This document shows positions 26,705 through 36,114 of a stretch of DNA of 64,000 bases, in pieces. A program made the position numbers and the translations under genes. The notes below the pieces were generated by a model. The model did no database searches. It was not told where the DNA came from and saw only the letters and a list, made by a program, of their open reading frames with translations. Numbering within the stretch: position 1 is the stretch's first letter; each line of letters opens with the position of its first letter. Source of the DNA: Nitrospirales bacterium (GTDB lineage Bacteria; Nitrospirota; Nitrospiria; Nitrospirales; UBA8639); assembly GCA_031315865.1 (NCBI GenBank), contig JALDRJ010000002.1, forward strand, positions 2,640,001 through 2,704,000. The letters run 5' to 3'.

Positions 26705-27661
26705 ATGAACGATCTTCAACAACAAACACCCCTATTGGCGAGTGTCGTGACAGTGGCCGATTACAAAGCTGGTGAACAGGAATCGTGGGATGAGTTGCGG
26801 TTGACCTTGGAAGGGCTGGCCTCTCAGGATTTCGAAGGGGCAGTCGAGCATATACTCGTAGAAGCTGAAGATTCGACTCTGGATATCCCTGAAGCGTTAC
26901 GGCAAATACTCCCCAGCTTGAGGGTTGTCCGAGCCAAAGGTCGGACATCATACGATTTGAAAAATGCGGGTGCTGCCGCTGCCAAGAGTGACTTTGTGAT
27001 TATGCTCGATGCCGATTGTGCACCCCATCAACAATGGCTGAGTTCGGTCATGCGCCATCGTGCGACACATCCGAAGGCCGCCGCGATCAGCGGACGAACA
27101 CTATATAAAACCAAAGGGCTCCTGCCGAACATTTTTGCCTTGCTCGATCGTGGGTATGTCGACCCCGGACATGCCGGAACGACCAAGGCCATCTCCAATA
27201 ATAACGGCGCGTTTGCGCGTGATATCATCTTGAAGTATCCCTTGCGGAACGACGTTGGCCCATTTGGGTCCAAGCCCCATGCCGAAAGATTGCTGGCCGA
27301 GGGAAGAGAGTTGCGTTTTGAGCCGGGTATGGTCGCATACCATGGGTACGGTGGATGGGAAATGGCGAAAGAAATTCGGAAACATACCGGCTATTCGATG
27401 GCCCGGTATCGACAGATTAATCCAAACGCCCGGTGGGCCTGGCTTTACCGGACGGGCGCATTTGGCATTCCGGTCATCACGTGTATGTCAATCGCGAAGA
27501 GCTGCATGAAATGCGTTCAATTGGGCTCGTACTATAATATTAAATGGTATCAAATGCCCGTGGCGTGGTGGGTTGCGGTCAGGACGCATTTCTTGGAAAT
27601 TCCCGGCTTGGCCCTGGCGATGAATGGTGGGACCATGGACGCGGAAAACGCGTATCGATAA
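26705..27661 (+). CDS. Family 2 glycosyltransferase
   Basis: A 318-residue GT2 protein with ASVVTVADYKAGEQESWDELRLTLEGLASQ at the start, an LDAD metal site (D102, D104 in VIMLDADCAPHQQW), NNNGAFARD and a late HAERLLAEGRELRFEP segment. The C-terminal third has hydrophobic stretches. It leads a plus-strand set of four genes (two glycosyltransferases and two methyltransferases), spaced 2-10 bases apart. Donor and acceptor are unknown. Confidence 0.85.
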   Translation: MNDLQQQTPLLASVVTVADYKAGEQESWDELRLTLEGLASQDFEGAVEHILVEAEDSTLDIPEALRQILPSLRVVRAKGRTSYDLKNAGAAAAKSDFVIMLDADCAPHQQWLSSVMRHRATHPKAAAISGRTLYKTKGLLPNIFALLDRGYVDPGHAGTTKAISNNNGAFARDIILKYPLRNDVGPFGSKPHAERLLAEGRELRFEPGMVAYHGYGGWEMAKEIRKHTGYSMARYRQINPNARWAWLYRTGAFGIPVITCMSIAKSCMKCVQLGSYYNIKWYQMPVAWWVAVRTHFLEIPGLALAMNGGTMDAENAYR

Positions 27662-27670
27662 CCTCTGTCC

Positions 27671-28765
27671 ATGTCGTCGGTCGCATCCACCAGCCCGCAT
27701 GTCCTGGCATGGCCAGCGTTCAGGAAAGAACGCGCCAATCCGCATGCCGCCTTGCTTGCTCGCGCCTTGCGAGAGAAGGGGGTGGTGATCGATGACTGGA
27801 CTCCAGTGCGTGCATTCATGCGCAAGGTTGATATCTGGCATTTACACCATCCCGATACGGTCGTCTATCCTCGTCATACTTTCGTCAGTTTCTGCGGCGT
27901 GGTGACATTCGCCGGGCTTTTGTGTCTTGCCCGGTTCCGTCGGACTCGAATCATTTGGACGATCCATGACTTCACGAACAACGATGGACTTCATCCTTGG
28001 TTGGAATCGTGGTTTTGGCAGTTTTTCCTGCCGCGCCTCGATGCCTGTATCTGTCTTACCGAAGGGGGGATCGTTCGAGCGCGTGAACGGTTTCCGCAAT
28101 TGCGGGAACTTCCAGTCTATGCCGTGCCCCATGGACATTTTCTCGATGCGTATCCAAATACGATCTCGCGCGAGCAGGCCCGCGATACGTTGAATATTCC
28201 TCAGGACGCGACCGTTCTGCTGCATTTCGGACTCATGAGGCCATATAAAAACGTCCCGCATCTTATCGATACTTTCAACGCCTGCGATCAGCGGAACTCA
28301 CTGCTGCTGATTGTTGGGAAGCCGTACGACCACCATGTCGAGAGAGAAATTAACCAGTGTGTGGGGACAGGATCACGGATACGATTGCGGTTGGGTTGGA
28401 TCCCTCCCGAGGAAGTCCAGCTCTACTTCGTCGCTTGCGATCTGGTCGTGTTGCCGTATAAGCATATCGTCAATTCCGGGGCATTGATGCTGGCGTTGTC
28501 GTTTTCCCGGCCGGTATTGGTTCCCAACCTGGGAAATATGCGTGAACAACAACAAGCATTCGGCGAACGTTGGATTCGTGTGTATGAGGGGGCATTGACG
28601 CCCGTGACGCTTGCCGAGGCCTGCGATTGGGCTGTCTCGACCGAACGGCCGACTCAGAATTTGACCGGATTTGGTTGGGAGACCATAGCGGAGAGGACGC
28701 TAGAGGTTTATCGTCGAGTGTTGGGGCACCCTGATCCTCCCCATCCCGTTCTCGTGCAGCAATAA
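27671..28765 (+). CDS. Family 4-type glycosyltransferase
   Basis: A 364-residue GT-B protein. The N-terminal half has IWHLHHPDTVVY and TRIIWTIHDFTNND; the C-terminal half has TVLLHFGLMRPYKNVPHLIDTF, SLLLIVGKPYD, and a CDLVVLPYKHIVNSGALMLALSFSRPVLVP donor site. The usual E-x7-E pattern is replaced here by a Ser/Gly-rich loop, as in GT4 subfamilies that build exopolysaccharide. It lies 10 bases after the GT2 gene. Confidence 0.82.
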   Translation: MSSVASTSPHVLAWPAFRKERANPHAALLARALREKGVVIDDWTPVRAFMRKVDIWHLHHPDTVVYPRHTFVSFCGVVTFAGLLCLARFRRTRIIWTIHDFTNNDGLHPWLESWFWQFFLPRLDACICLTEGGIVRARERFPQLRELPVYAVPHGHFLDAYPNTISREQARDTLNIPQDATVLLHFGLMRPYKNVPHLIDTFNACDQRNSLLLIVGKPYDHHVEREINQCVGTGSRIRLRLGWIPPEEVQLYFVACDLVVLPYKHIVNSGALMLALSFSRPVLVPNLGNMREQQQAFGERWIRVYEGALTPVTLAEACDWAVSTERPTQNLTGFGWETIAERTLEVYRRVLGHPDPPHPVLVQQ

Positions 28766-28767
28766 TA

Positions 28768-29451
28768 GTGTTTTACGATGAGCTATCGAACCGTCAGGGG
28801 GCAAGGAGTCCGTTGAAAATCCGGGAAATACATCCATCTTATTTGTGGCGATTCGGCGTCCAGCGGATCTTTCATCGTACCTACCCGGAAACGCCGTTGC
28901 TCACGTCGAGTGCCGTGATTCTCCTGGACAATTGGCTCAAACCCACGGATCTCGGCCTTGAATACGGATCAGGTCGGAGTACGATATGGATCGCGCGGCG
29001 CATCGCCAAACTGACGACCGTGGAGCACGAGGCGGTATGGTTCAATCGCGTTCAACAGAAGATCGCCCATTCTGGGCTGTCAGGGAAAATTGATTACCGT
29101 CTTATTCCGACCAATGGCGGGCAGATGGATGAACCCTATGATCATCCCTACGCATTGGTCGCCGATGAGATGGAGGATACCTCGTTAGACTTCGTGCTTA
29201 TCGATGGACAAATGCGCTTGCGGTGTTTGGAGCGCGCCTTGCCGAAGCTTAAGTCCGGTGGTTTACTGGTGCTCGATGGAGCGAACCGCTATGTGCCCAA
29301 TTCGTTCGAGTCCAAACATACCACGATTCAACTCTTTCGGGATGAACCGTTGGACGGGGAGTGGCGAGAGATTCTGAGCCTCTTGCGTCCGTGGCGTTGG
29401 ATCAACACAACCGATGGTCTATGGGATACCCGACTATGGGTGAAACCCTAA
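28768..29451 (+). CDS. Class I SAM-dependent methyltransferase-like protein
   Basis: A 227-residue protein. The AdoMet-binding motif is GLEYGSGRSTIWIARRI (~63-79), followed by LTTVEHEAVWFNRV (motif II acid) and FVLIDGQMRLRCLERALPKLKSGGLLVLDG. The start is uncertain: GTG at 28768 directly follows the upstream stop but has no ribosome site, while a TTG at 28813 has AAGGAG four bases upstream. It probably methylates a sugar or glycan end in the cluster, which is inference. Confidence 0.78.
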   Translation: MFYDELSNRQGARSPLKIREIHPSYLWRFGVQRIFHRTYPETPLLTSSAVILLDNWLKPTDLGLEYGSGRSTIWIARRIAKLTTVEHEAVWFNRVQQKIAHSGLSGKIDYRLIPTNGGQMDEPYDHPYALVADEMEDTSLDFVLIDGQMRLRCLERALPKLKSGGLLVLDGANRYVPNSFESKHTTIQLFRDEPLDGEWREILSLLRPWRWINTTDGLWDTRLWVKP

Positions 29452-29461
29452 TAAGGAGCCT

Positions 29462-30214
29462 ATGACGACATTCTTGCGCAAAAAAGTGGAAAAAATACGG
29501 GCGCAATTCAGTGATCAATTCCTGGAGTTTAAGCCGTACATTGGCAACATTGTCATGGACGGACATTCTCTTCGATTTTTTTATGGGACTCCGCAGGCTG
29601 TCGATTGGTACGATCCGCTGCAGCGGCATACCAGGATCGAGTTCGAGTGGATGGCCCGTCGACTGCAAGGCACGACGCAGAAAATCATCGATGCTGGAGC
29701 GTATCATGGGCTCTATACGCTCGTGCTGGCCGCGTCGGCGGAACCGGGTTCAGAAGTCGTGGCGGTCGATCCTATACGTTCCAACTGCGCACTGATTGAG
29801 GTGAACCTTTTACTCAATGGACTCAAGGCCAGGATTGAACCCTGTGCGGTCAGTCGCCGAAAATCCATGGTCCGGCTTTCCAGCGGGAGTTGTGGGCATA
29901 TTGTTAATCAGGGAGGTATTGAATGCCCGGCTTTGCCTCTGACGGATATCCTCCCCGATGCGACAGTCGCCAAGGTTGATATCGAGGGCGAGGAGTTTGA
30001 AATTTTCCCTGAGCAAATCGATGCGATGTCCGGGGTCCATACCTGGAACGTGGAAATACACCCGGGGACGGGTCGTCATCCTCAGAAGATCCTCGAGGCG
30101 TTTGCCTCGCGCGGATTCCAGCTTCTGTGGGTCAACCGTGACTCCTGTGAAGTGGAACCCTATCCACTCGCGCAGCCTTGGACCACACGAACGTCTATCA
30201 TCGCCATACGGTAA
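29462..30214 (+). CDS. FkbM-family methyltransferase
   Basis: A 250-residue protein with the FkbM pattern: KIIDAGAYHGLYTLVLAASA (AdoMet motif I), SEVVAVDPIRSNCALIEVNLLLNGL, LPLTDILPDATVAKVDIEGEEFEIF (the conserved KxDIEG-E block) and VEIHPG. An AAGGAG site lies 3 bases before the ATG. FkbM enzymes O-methylate sugars or polyketides; the glycan context favours a sugar. It is the last plus-strand gene before the converging minus-strand set. Confidence 0.88.
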   Translation: MTTFLRKKVEKIRAQFSDQFLEFKPYIGNIVMDGHSLRFFYGTPQAVDWYDPLQRHTRIEFEWMARRLQGTTQKIIDAGAYHGLYTLVLAASAEPGSEVVAVDPIRSNCALIEVNLLLNGLKARIEPCAVSRRKSMVRLSSGSCGHIVNQGGIECPALPLTDILPDATVAKVDIEGEEFEIFPEQIDAMSGVHTWNVEIHPGTGRHPQKILEAFASRGFQLLWVNRDSCEVEPYPLAQPWTTRTSIIAIR

Positions 30215-30242
30215 ACATTTATCGCTCCCAGTCGCCTCTCTC

Positions 30243-31424
30243 CTAGGTTGAGGAGGTGACGGTTGCGTACACATTCTCCACCATCGTAGCCGTCTGCTCC
30301 CAGTTCATCTGATTCTCTACGACATGTCTTGCCGCCGTTCCTAATCGTTGAGCCAGCTCTGGATCATCGATGAGGCGTTCAAGTGCGCTGGCCAAGGCTT
30401 CAGGTTCACGACGATAGACCAGTAAAGCTGTTTTCTCGTTAATGAGGTGTTCTCCGGACCCCGCGTAGGAAACGATCGGAAGGCCTGCGGCCATGTAGTT
30501 CATGGTTTTTTGAGGTAATCCTGGCGCTTCGAACCGTGGATTGATAGCGATATCCGATGCCGCAAGCCAGGCTGGGATGGCGTGGAACCCGTCCTGGATC
30601 AGCTCGATAGCATGGCGAATATTGAGTTCCTGTGCCAATCGCTCATATGGCAGAAATGATGTGTGTGTGACGATACGGAGACGTACGTTTTTTCGTCGGT
30701 GATGGAGCAACGCAAATGCCTGAAGTAACGGCTCAATGCCTTGATAGGATGCGAGATTCCCTGTGAAAATTACCGTACAGTCGTCTTGGCGGTCCCGGCA
30801 TCGTAGACGAGAATCTTGAAATAGGTCCATTTCGACACCATTGGGAATCGTCAGACTTGTTTGGGGCGTTGTAACGTTTAGTTCCAGCAGACGTGTTCGG
30901 ATGATCTCGGTTACCGTAATCGTGAAATCGGCTTGTCTTGAAACGGTCTGATCGATCCAGTACCCGATTTTCTGCAGCATTGACCGGATCGGTCCGATGC
31001 CATAAAACGGGAGTTCGGATTCGAGAAGCGTGTGGACGTCGAACACAATCGGGGTCTCCGGTTGGACGGACCGTGCTGACAGGGCTGTTAGGAGGCCTTC
31101 GACATGGTGGGCATGGATGACATCGAAGGGTTGCTCTCGCAACAATTGACGGAGCCGGCGTATGAGTAAGGTGTCCAGGATCAATAGCTTTTGAGGTGTA
31201 GGTCCCGGGTCCATCTTCCGGTACGTAGGGATGTTTTTGATCCGGTGAATATGCAGGTTTTCAGGCGCTGAAGTGAGCTTGCCAAGATGGTATGTCACGA
31301 CGTGGACTTGATGCCCTCGTTTGGCAAGAGCCTCCGCCATTCGATAGATCCGAACCGGCGTGCCTCGTTCGCAGGGGAATGGACAGGCTGCAATCATGGC
31401 AATGCGGTATCCCCTTTTCGTCAC
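30243..31424 (-). CDS. Family 4 glycosyltransferase
   Basis: A 393-residue GT-B protein with GTG start preceded by AGGAGA. N-terminal IAMIAACPFPCERGTPVRIYRMAEALAKRGH is the nucleotide-sugar loop; PIVFDVHTLLE, TLTIPNGVEMDLF and TVIFTGNLASYQGIEPLLQAF mark the linker. The donor site is AINPRFEAPGLPQKTMNYMAAGLPIVSY, where the last acidic residue of E-x7-E is not obvious. It ends the minus-strand glycan set that begins at 34955. Confidence 0.87.
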   Translation of the reverse strand: MTKRGYRIAMIAACPFPCERGTPVRIYRMAEALAKRGHQVHVVTYHLGKLTSAPENLHIHRIKNIPTYRKMDPGPTPQKLLILDTLLIRRLRQLLREQPFDVIHAHHVEGLLTALSARSVQPETPIVFDVHTLLESELPFYGIGPIRSMLQKIGYWIDQTVSRQADFTITVTEIIRTRLLELNVTTPQTSLTIPNGVEMDLFQDSRLRCRDRQDDCTVIFTGNLASYQGIEPLLQAFALLHHRRKNVRLRIVTHTSFLPYERLAQELNIRHAIELIQDGFHAIPAWLAASDIAINPRFEAPGLPQKTMNYMAAGLPIVSYAGSGEHLINEKTALLVYRREPEALASALERLIDDPELAQRLGTAARHVVENQMNWEQTATMVENVYATVTSST

Positions 31425-31433
31425 GCGACTCTC

Positions 31434-32717
31434 CTACTGACCAACCGTCGTTCGTGAATTACTGGCTCTCGTCGAAAATGTGCGAACCCACGTGAGGCTT
31501 AAGATCGTCAAGATGAAAGCTTCGGTGGCCAGCGTGGTCCATGCGGCGCCGACAGCGCCCCAGATGGGAATGGCCCAGAAATTTAGCGTTAGATTCAGCA
31601 CCGTGGCCATAGCCATGATCAACATGAGAGTTCGCTCGAGGTGAACGGCATTGGCAAGGCTTGCCCAGACGACTCCTGCTAATAGTAGAGGGGCGGTGAG
31701 AAACAGCACGCGTAAAATCGGTCCGGATTGACGGTACGCGTCCCCCCAGATGATCCCCATGATGAGATCCGGTCTTGGAGTGACCACTAGGGCGAACAAA
31801 CCCCCAAGGGCCGCAGCGAGCAGGACTGTTCGCCAGAGAAGTTGGTTGACGTCTCCCCATCGCTGTTGCGTCGCGTACGTGACGCACAGGGGAAACGCGA
31901 CGACAGCGAGTGGACGTACGGCTAGCCGTGTCACTTCGAGCAAACGGTACGCAGTCTCATACTCGGCCACTGCGGTGGCCGAGAGCATCGAAAAAATCAT
32001 CAGGGTGTCAATCTTGAATTGTACGATCTGCAATGTTTCGATCATGAGAAGCGGCCAGCACAGGTATGAGATTCGGCGAAGGACCTGCCAATGTAAGGAT
32101 ATGGGAATCAGTCCAAATTTCATACGTACGATGATGTAACTCATGGTAAGCATGATGACGCTGGCGAGGACGTAACATAGCAATGTATAGATAAAATTGG
32201 CGTTGAACAGAACGGTGAGCGCGACGCTACCCATTAAAAATACAGGACCGGTGAGCGAAAGAAATAGCCTTAGCCGAAACCGTTGCATGCCGATAAGAAA
32301 AGCGCCAAAGCTATGGGATAGATCGCCGAGCAGAAAATGTAAGGAAGTCATCGTCATCATCATCAGTAACTCTGGAGCCACGACCCAGATGCTGCCGTTT
32401 AACAGGAAGAAGGCGATTACCGCTGATGAAAGGCGTAGGCCGAGCACTTCTCCCAGCTGCTCAAGTCCTTGATGGGGTTGAGCGGCGACGGCACGGACGA
32501 GATGGAGATTGGTGCCGAAAGACGCGATCATCGAAACAAAAAACGAGAGGGCTGTCGCAAAAAAAAAGTCTCCCATCACTTCGGTCGCATAGACGCGTGT
32601 GAGGATCGTCGCCGTCATCAGCGCAGGGGCTTTGTTGGCCATTTGGGTCAGTAAGGAAAAAAGGAGGTTGGGATCCAGGAGCCGTTTGGAGAGTCTCAAG
32701 GAGGGGCTAGCCGTCAT
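31434..32717 (-). CDS. Wzx-like oligosaccharide flippase (MOP/MATE superfamily)
   Basis: Start at ATG 32717, slightly overlapping the GT2 gene end; two ATGs further upstream are possible. About 427 residues form 12 hydrophobic helices, beginning LLFSLLTQMANKAPALMTATILTRVY and including the typical MGDFFFATALSFFVSMIASFGTNLHLVRAV, YETAYRLLEVTRLAVRPLAVVAFPL (helix 7/8 motif) and a C-terminal WAIPIWGAVGAAWTTLATEAF. It should flip a lipid-linked glycan repeat to the periplasm. No Wzy polymerase was recognised in the window. Confidence 0.85.
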   Translation of the reverse strand: MTASPSLRLSKRLLDPNLLFSLLTQMANKAPALMTATILTRVYATEVMGDFFFATALSFFVSMIASFGTNLHLVRAVAAQPHQGLEQLGEVLGLRLSSAVIAFFLLNGSIWVVAPELLMMMTMTSLHFLLGDLSHSFGAFLIGMQRFRLRLFLSLTGPVFLMGSVALTVLFNANFIYTLLCYVLASVIMLTMSYIIVRMKFGLIPISLHWQVLRRISYLCWPLLMIETLQIVQFKIDTLMIFSMLSATAVAEYETAYRLLEVTRLAVRPLAVVAFPLCVTYATQQRWGDVNQLLWRTVLLAAALGGLFALVVTPRPDLIMGIIWGDAYRQSGPILRVLFLTAPLLLAGVVWASLANAVHLERTLMLIMAMATVLNLTLNFWAIPIWGAVGAAWTTLATEAFILTILSLTWVRTFSTRASNSRTTVGQ

Positions 32718-33825
32718 TGGAGGAAACCTCATGCGCGCTTTTGTCATCTGATGTTGGGCTGTGTTGACTCAAGAGTGGTCTGCATAGGCACCAGTATGTA
32801 TCCATCGCCCATGACAATCCCGCTACGAGTCTTATCTGAAATTGGGACTGTAGGACTCCTGGAGCTAACGGAAGCGGACCTCCCATGAGCAGGTCTTTGT
32901 CCTCAATGCGTCGTCGATGCTGAATCCACTGCCGTCTCTGTGCAATCTCTGGAATTTGTTTGATTTGCCACCACCAGGCCTGGAGCCATGCTGTGAACCA
33001 GCCTTTCCCGGCAGCAAATATGGCTGAACACACTTCATAGGCAACGAATACCGGTAAGAGCAAGGCCAATGTTCGAAGCCGGTAATGAAGGAGTATCGTT
33101 CGTAAGCGGTTTCGCATCGTAAGATAGCCCCTTCGTCTCGGATAGAGGCCATGGTCTCTAAACGACAGCCCAGGCGTCCCTCTTCCGCGATCATGGTACC
33201 CAACCGCACGTGGCTCGCACACCAATCGATGGCCTAAGGATCGCAATCTGAGGCCGAGCTCCATATCTTCCTGATAGATGAAGAAGCTTCCATCGAAACC
33301 GCCGGCTTCGATGATACGTCTACGATCTGCGAGGATACATGAGGAGGAAAAGGTCCCGATGGTCATCGGTGTTGCGGGTGCATCGACTAGCTGATCGCGG
33401 CTATGGCGTAAGATCATGGTGCCTGTAAAATGGATGTCCGCACCGTCTGCTTGAATGACATTTTCCGGTACTAACACGAGCCGCGGTACAACTACCGTGG
33501 CCTGTTCGTGTCGTAAACATTCGCGTAAGAGTTCTAAGGATATTGAAGAAAGGTAGACGTCGTCATCGATGAGCAAGGCAAGGGGAGACTTCGCCCGTTC
33601 AAGGCCGACATTCCGGGCTTGAGCTGGCCCGACGTTTTCCCCGAGTTCAATCACATGAACGTTGGGAAACTGACGCTGAATCGCCGTTGCGCTGCCGTCG
33701 CTCGACCCATTGTCGATGACGAGCAGTTCTTCGAACGCGTGTTCTCGTTCATGCAGTTCTTGCAGGCAACGAATGATATCTTGACCTCCATTGTAATTCA
33801 CGACGATAGCGGTGACACCATCCAT
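32707..33825 (-). CDS. Family 2 glycosyltransferase with C-terminal membrane region
   Basis: A 372-residue GT2 protein: VTAIVVNYNGGQDIIRCL, VIDNGSSDGSA, ENVGPAQARNVGL, a metal site LLIDDDVYL (~85-93), and the acidic motif FFIYQEDMELGLRLRSLGH. The C-terminal ~120 residues contain a hydrophobic segment (LRTLALLLPVFVAYEVCSAIFAA). The closest type by eye is rhamnosyltransferase-like GT2. It starts 2 bases after the GT4 stop. Confidence 0.87.
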   Translation of the reverse strand: MDGVTAIVVNYNGGQDIIRCLQELHEREHAFEELLVIDNGSSDGSATAIQRQFPNVHVIELGENVGPAQARNVGLERAKSPLALLIDDDVYLSSISLELLRECLRHEQATVVVPRLVLVPENVIQADGADIHFTGTMILRHSRDQLVDAPATPMTIGTFSSSCILADRRRIIEAGGFDGSFFIYQEDMELGLRLRSLGHRLVCEPRAVGYHDRGRGTPGLSFRDHGLYPRRRGYLTMRNRLRTILLHYRLRTLALLLPVFVAYEVCSAIFAAGKGWFTAWLQAWWWQIKQIPEIAQRRQWIQHRRRIEDKDLLMGGPLPLAPGVLQSQFQIRLVAGLSWAMDTYWCLCRPLLSQHSPTSDDKSAHEVSSNDG

Positions 33826-33827
33826 CG

Positions 33828-34955
33828 TTAGCTTAAAGACAAGATTTCTCGGTAGACACGAAGCAGGTGGTGAAGATGGGCCTCGATGGTAAACCGCGCC
33901 GCATACTTTGGGCCTTGATCGGCGAGACGTCGAGATAAATCACCGTCTTCGAGGATTTGTATGAGTGCATCCCGTAAACGGTCGGGCTCGTTTTGGGGGA
34001 CAATGATTCCCGTCGTATCATGGAGAACTGCCTCGGGAATACCTCCGCGCTCAAAAGCAACAACCGGTCGTCCAACTGCGGCGGCTTCTATAGCAACATG
34101 TGGAAAGTTCTCCTCCCAAACCGAGGGTATGACTACGACATCTGTGGCTGCCAACATCTGCGGGATATCGTCTCGATACCCCGTAAAACGCACAGCATTG
34201 GTGATATTGAGCTGTTGGGCCAGGTGACGACAATAGTCGAGATCGGGCCCTTCTCCAACGATGAGCAACAGGGATCCGGGGAATCGTCTACGCATATCCG
34301 ACATGAGGCGAATCATGATGTCTTGTCCCTTTTGGGCGATCTGTACGCGGCCGATGAGTCCAATCACGGCCGCGTCATCATCAATATCGAGTTTACGTCT
34401 CACGCGGGATTTTTCTTGAAGCGTTATGTCTGTGAAGCGGGTGAGATCTTGGCCATCATGAATCACGCGGATAATCGCGGGATCAATCCCGTACTCGCTG
34501 ATGGCCCAGTTCCGTGCGGCATATGAAGGGGCGATGGCTGCCGCTGTCCATCGAGCTAAGTGCCGCTGCACCGTGGCCATGAGCAGGGGGTCGGGATGTA
34601 AGCTGTGGAAATGTGTGATCGTCGGAATGCGTTGATAGCGACCGACCATACGTCCATACAGACAACTTTTTGGCCCCAGTAAATGAAGTAGATCGACAGG
34701 ATGATTCCTGACAATCCGATTGACGTCCGTTATCCGTCTGGGATCGCGTTTCGCTCGATTTATAAAGGTGACGGGTATCCCCTGGTGTTGTAATTCTTCG
34801 GTACCTGGAGTGTCTGGCTGAAGTACACAGAGAGAAGCTCGGACTACGGCAGGGTCGAAATGGCTAATCGTCTCCAACATGTAGGATGTGCCGCCAGTGC
34901 GTACAAGATGATCCCGCAAAAAGAGGACGTTGATCGGTCGATGAAGGGTACTCAC
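33828..34955 (-). CDS. Family 4 glycosyltransferase
   Basis: A 375-residue GT-B protein with GTG start and GGGAG site. INVLFLRDHLVRTGGTSYMLETISHFDP opens the acceptor half; IRVIHDGQDLTRF links the halves. VIGLIGRVQIAQKGQDIMIRLM and ATDVVVIPSVWEENFPHVAIEAAAVGRPVVAF carry the donor E-x7-E motif. It is the first gene of the four-gene minus-strand glycan set (GT4, GT2, flippase, GT4). Confidence 0.9.
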   Translation of the reverse strand: MSTLHRPINVLFLRDHLVRTGGTSYMLETISHFDPAVVRASLCVLQPDTPGTEELQHQGIPVTFINRAKRDPRRITDVNRIVRNHPVDLLHLLGPKSCLYGRMVGRYQRIPTITHFHSLHPDPLLMATVQRHLARWTAAAIAPSYAARNWAISEYGIDPAIIRVIHDGQDLTRFTDITLQEKSRVRRKLDIDDDAAVIGLIGRVQIAQKGQDIMIRLMSDMRRRFPGSLLLIVGEGPDLDYCRHLAQQLNITNAVRFTGYRDDIPQMLAATDVVVIPSVWEENFPHVAIEAAAVGRPVVAFERGGIPEAVLHDTTGIIVPQNEPDRLRDALIQILEDGDLSRRLADQGPKYAARFTIEAHLHHLLRVYREILSLS

Positions 34956-35056
34956 TATTCTCCCAAAGCGAATTGGCTATGCGTCAGATTGTTCGCTATA
35001 CCTCAAAATGAATGATGGGGGTTGAGGGAATTATACTCAAAAAGGTGTTGCATCAA

Positions 35057-35923
35057 CTATTTCAGTGGATGTTGTGTTCCAGACGGCCTGACGGCCGAAC
35101 CTTCCTGGATGATTTGTTCGTTAGGGATATGGAGTGGTCCTTGTTCTGGGGTTTGGAGAACAACGGACACGGGAGTAATTTTGACGATCCTGCCCCGGCA
35201 CCCAACCAGCACAACCTCGTCTCCCTCATGATACAGCTGTGAAATGTAATAGCGGGCAAGAACGTTGGACATGATTGATCGGCTTCCCAAGCCTATCGAG
35301 ATGGCCATCGCCAAGACCGCGCCCGCGATGATGATGGTGATGTTGGCGGTAAAGATGGTCATGTCCATGCCCAGCTCTGTCAGAGCCATGACGATGCCAA
35401 ACCCCACGATCAGGACCTCCAAAGACGAACCCAGTAACCACGCATAGGCAAGGTTCAAGCTCGATGACGCCGATTGCACGCCATCTTTGATGACCCTGGC
35501 GATGTACAATGCGACGATGAGGATAAGAAATGCTCCGAGCACATGTGGAAGGTAAGCAATAAGCCTGTTCAAGGTATCGAGAACGACTTTGAATCCGAGT
35601 ATTTCTGAGGCCGACACAAAAAATACTAACAGCACAATGTAATAGACGAGAGAGCTAAAAATTTGGTCGAGTGCTAACGAGACCCCGACTTTTTTCAATG
35701 TCTCATTGAATTTGACCTTCTCCCCCAATGCGGTTATTCCGCAGGCGCGGAGTAGTTTGCCGGTCAGCTTGCTCAGCGTCCTGGCTGCAATCCATCCGGT
35801 GAGTGTGATGAGGAAAGCCCCAATGACGTTCGGGAGGTAGGCCCCGACCGTCTCGACCAAGCTCTGGAAAAAGGTCCAGATGACCATGCCCCATTCTTTG
35901 ACTTCATGTTGTGTGTCAAACAT
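35057..35923 (-). CDS. MscS-like channel family protein in the ECF sigma operon
   Basis: Start at ATG 35923, five bases after GAGGAG. The 288-residue protein has an N-terminal helix pair (YLPNVIGAFLITLTGWIAARTL), IFSSLVYYIVLLVFFVSASEILG, YLPHVLGAFLILIVALYIARVI, LLGSSLEVLIVGFGIVMALTELG, then the pore-like helix ITIIIAGAVLAMAISIGLGSRSIMSNVLARYYI and a small barrel YHEGDEVVLVGCRGRIVKITPVSVVLQTPEQGPLHIPNEQI. It is a paralog of 22840-23676. It lies 11 bases after the 59-residue ORF and its ribosome site overlaps that gene's end, so it is cotranscribed with the sigma factor. Confidence 0.84.
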   Translation of the reverse strand: MFDTQHEVKEWGMVIWTFFQSLVETVGAYLPNVIGAFLITLTGWIAARTLSKLTGKLLRACGITALGEKVKFNETLKKVGVSLALDQIFSSLVYYIVLLVFFVSASEILGFKVVLDTLNRLIAYLPHVLGAFLILIVALYIARVIKDGVQSASSSLNLAYAWLLGSSLEVLIVGFGIVMALTELGMDMTIFTANITIIIAGAVLAMAISIGLGSRSIMSNVLARYYISQLYHEGDEVVLVGCRGRIVKITPVSVVLQTPEQGPLHIPNEQIIQEGSAVRPSGTQHPLK

Positions 35924-35934
35924 GCGTGCTCCTC

Positions 35935-36114
35935 TCACTCGAAAATTGTATCAGACAGTAGCGTCAACGGAATCGACAAATAAAATGCCCCGACTTCCTT
36001 GGCGACGAGAAGAAGGAAGACCGCTTTCATCACGCGTTCTTTCGTCATGCGATCAGGCTCAGGAAGCTCTAATGCATCTAAGACCTTCTCAAACACCAGC
36101 TCTTCGTCATTCAT
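35935..36114 (-). CDS. 59-residue protein coupled to an ECF sigma factor
   Basis: A short ORF (start MNDEELVFEKVLDALELPEP, then RMTKERVMKAVFLLLVAKEVGAFYLSIPLTLLSDTIFE). Its ATG overlaps the sigma stop (ATGA, 36111-36114) and it ends 11 bases before the MscS-like start. The first half is acidic and helical; the second half is hydrophobic with Lys/Glu breaks, at most one weak membrane segment. No zinc motif or known anti-sigma domain is visible. The position between a sigma factor and its likely target suggests a tiny anti-sigma or membrane adaptor; this is inference. Confidence 0.65.
   Translation of the reverse strand: MNDEELVFEKVLDALELPEPDRMTKERVMKAVFLLLVAKEVGAFYLSIPLTLLSDTIFE

Noticed and set aside
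30938-31120. Short plus-strand frames within the glycosyltransferase genes
   Set aside because: They are antisense shadows without start signals.
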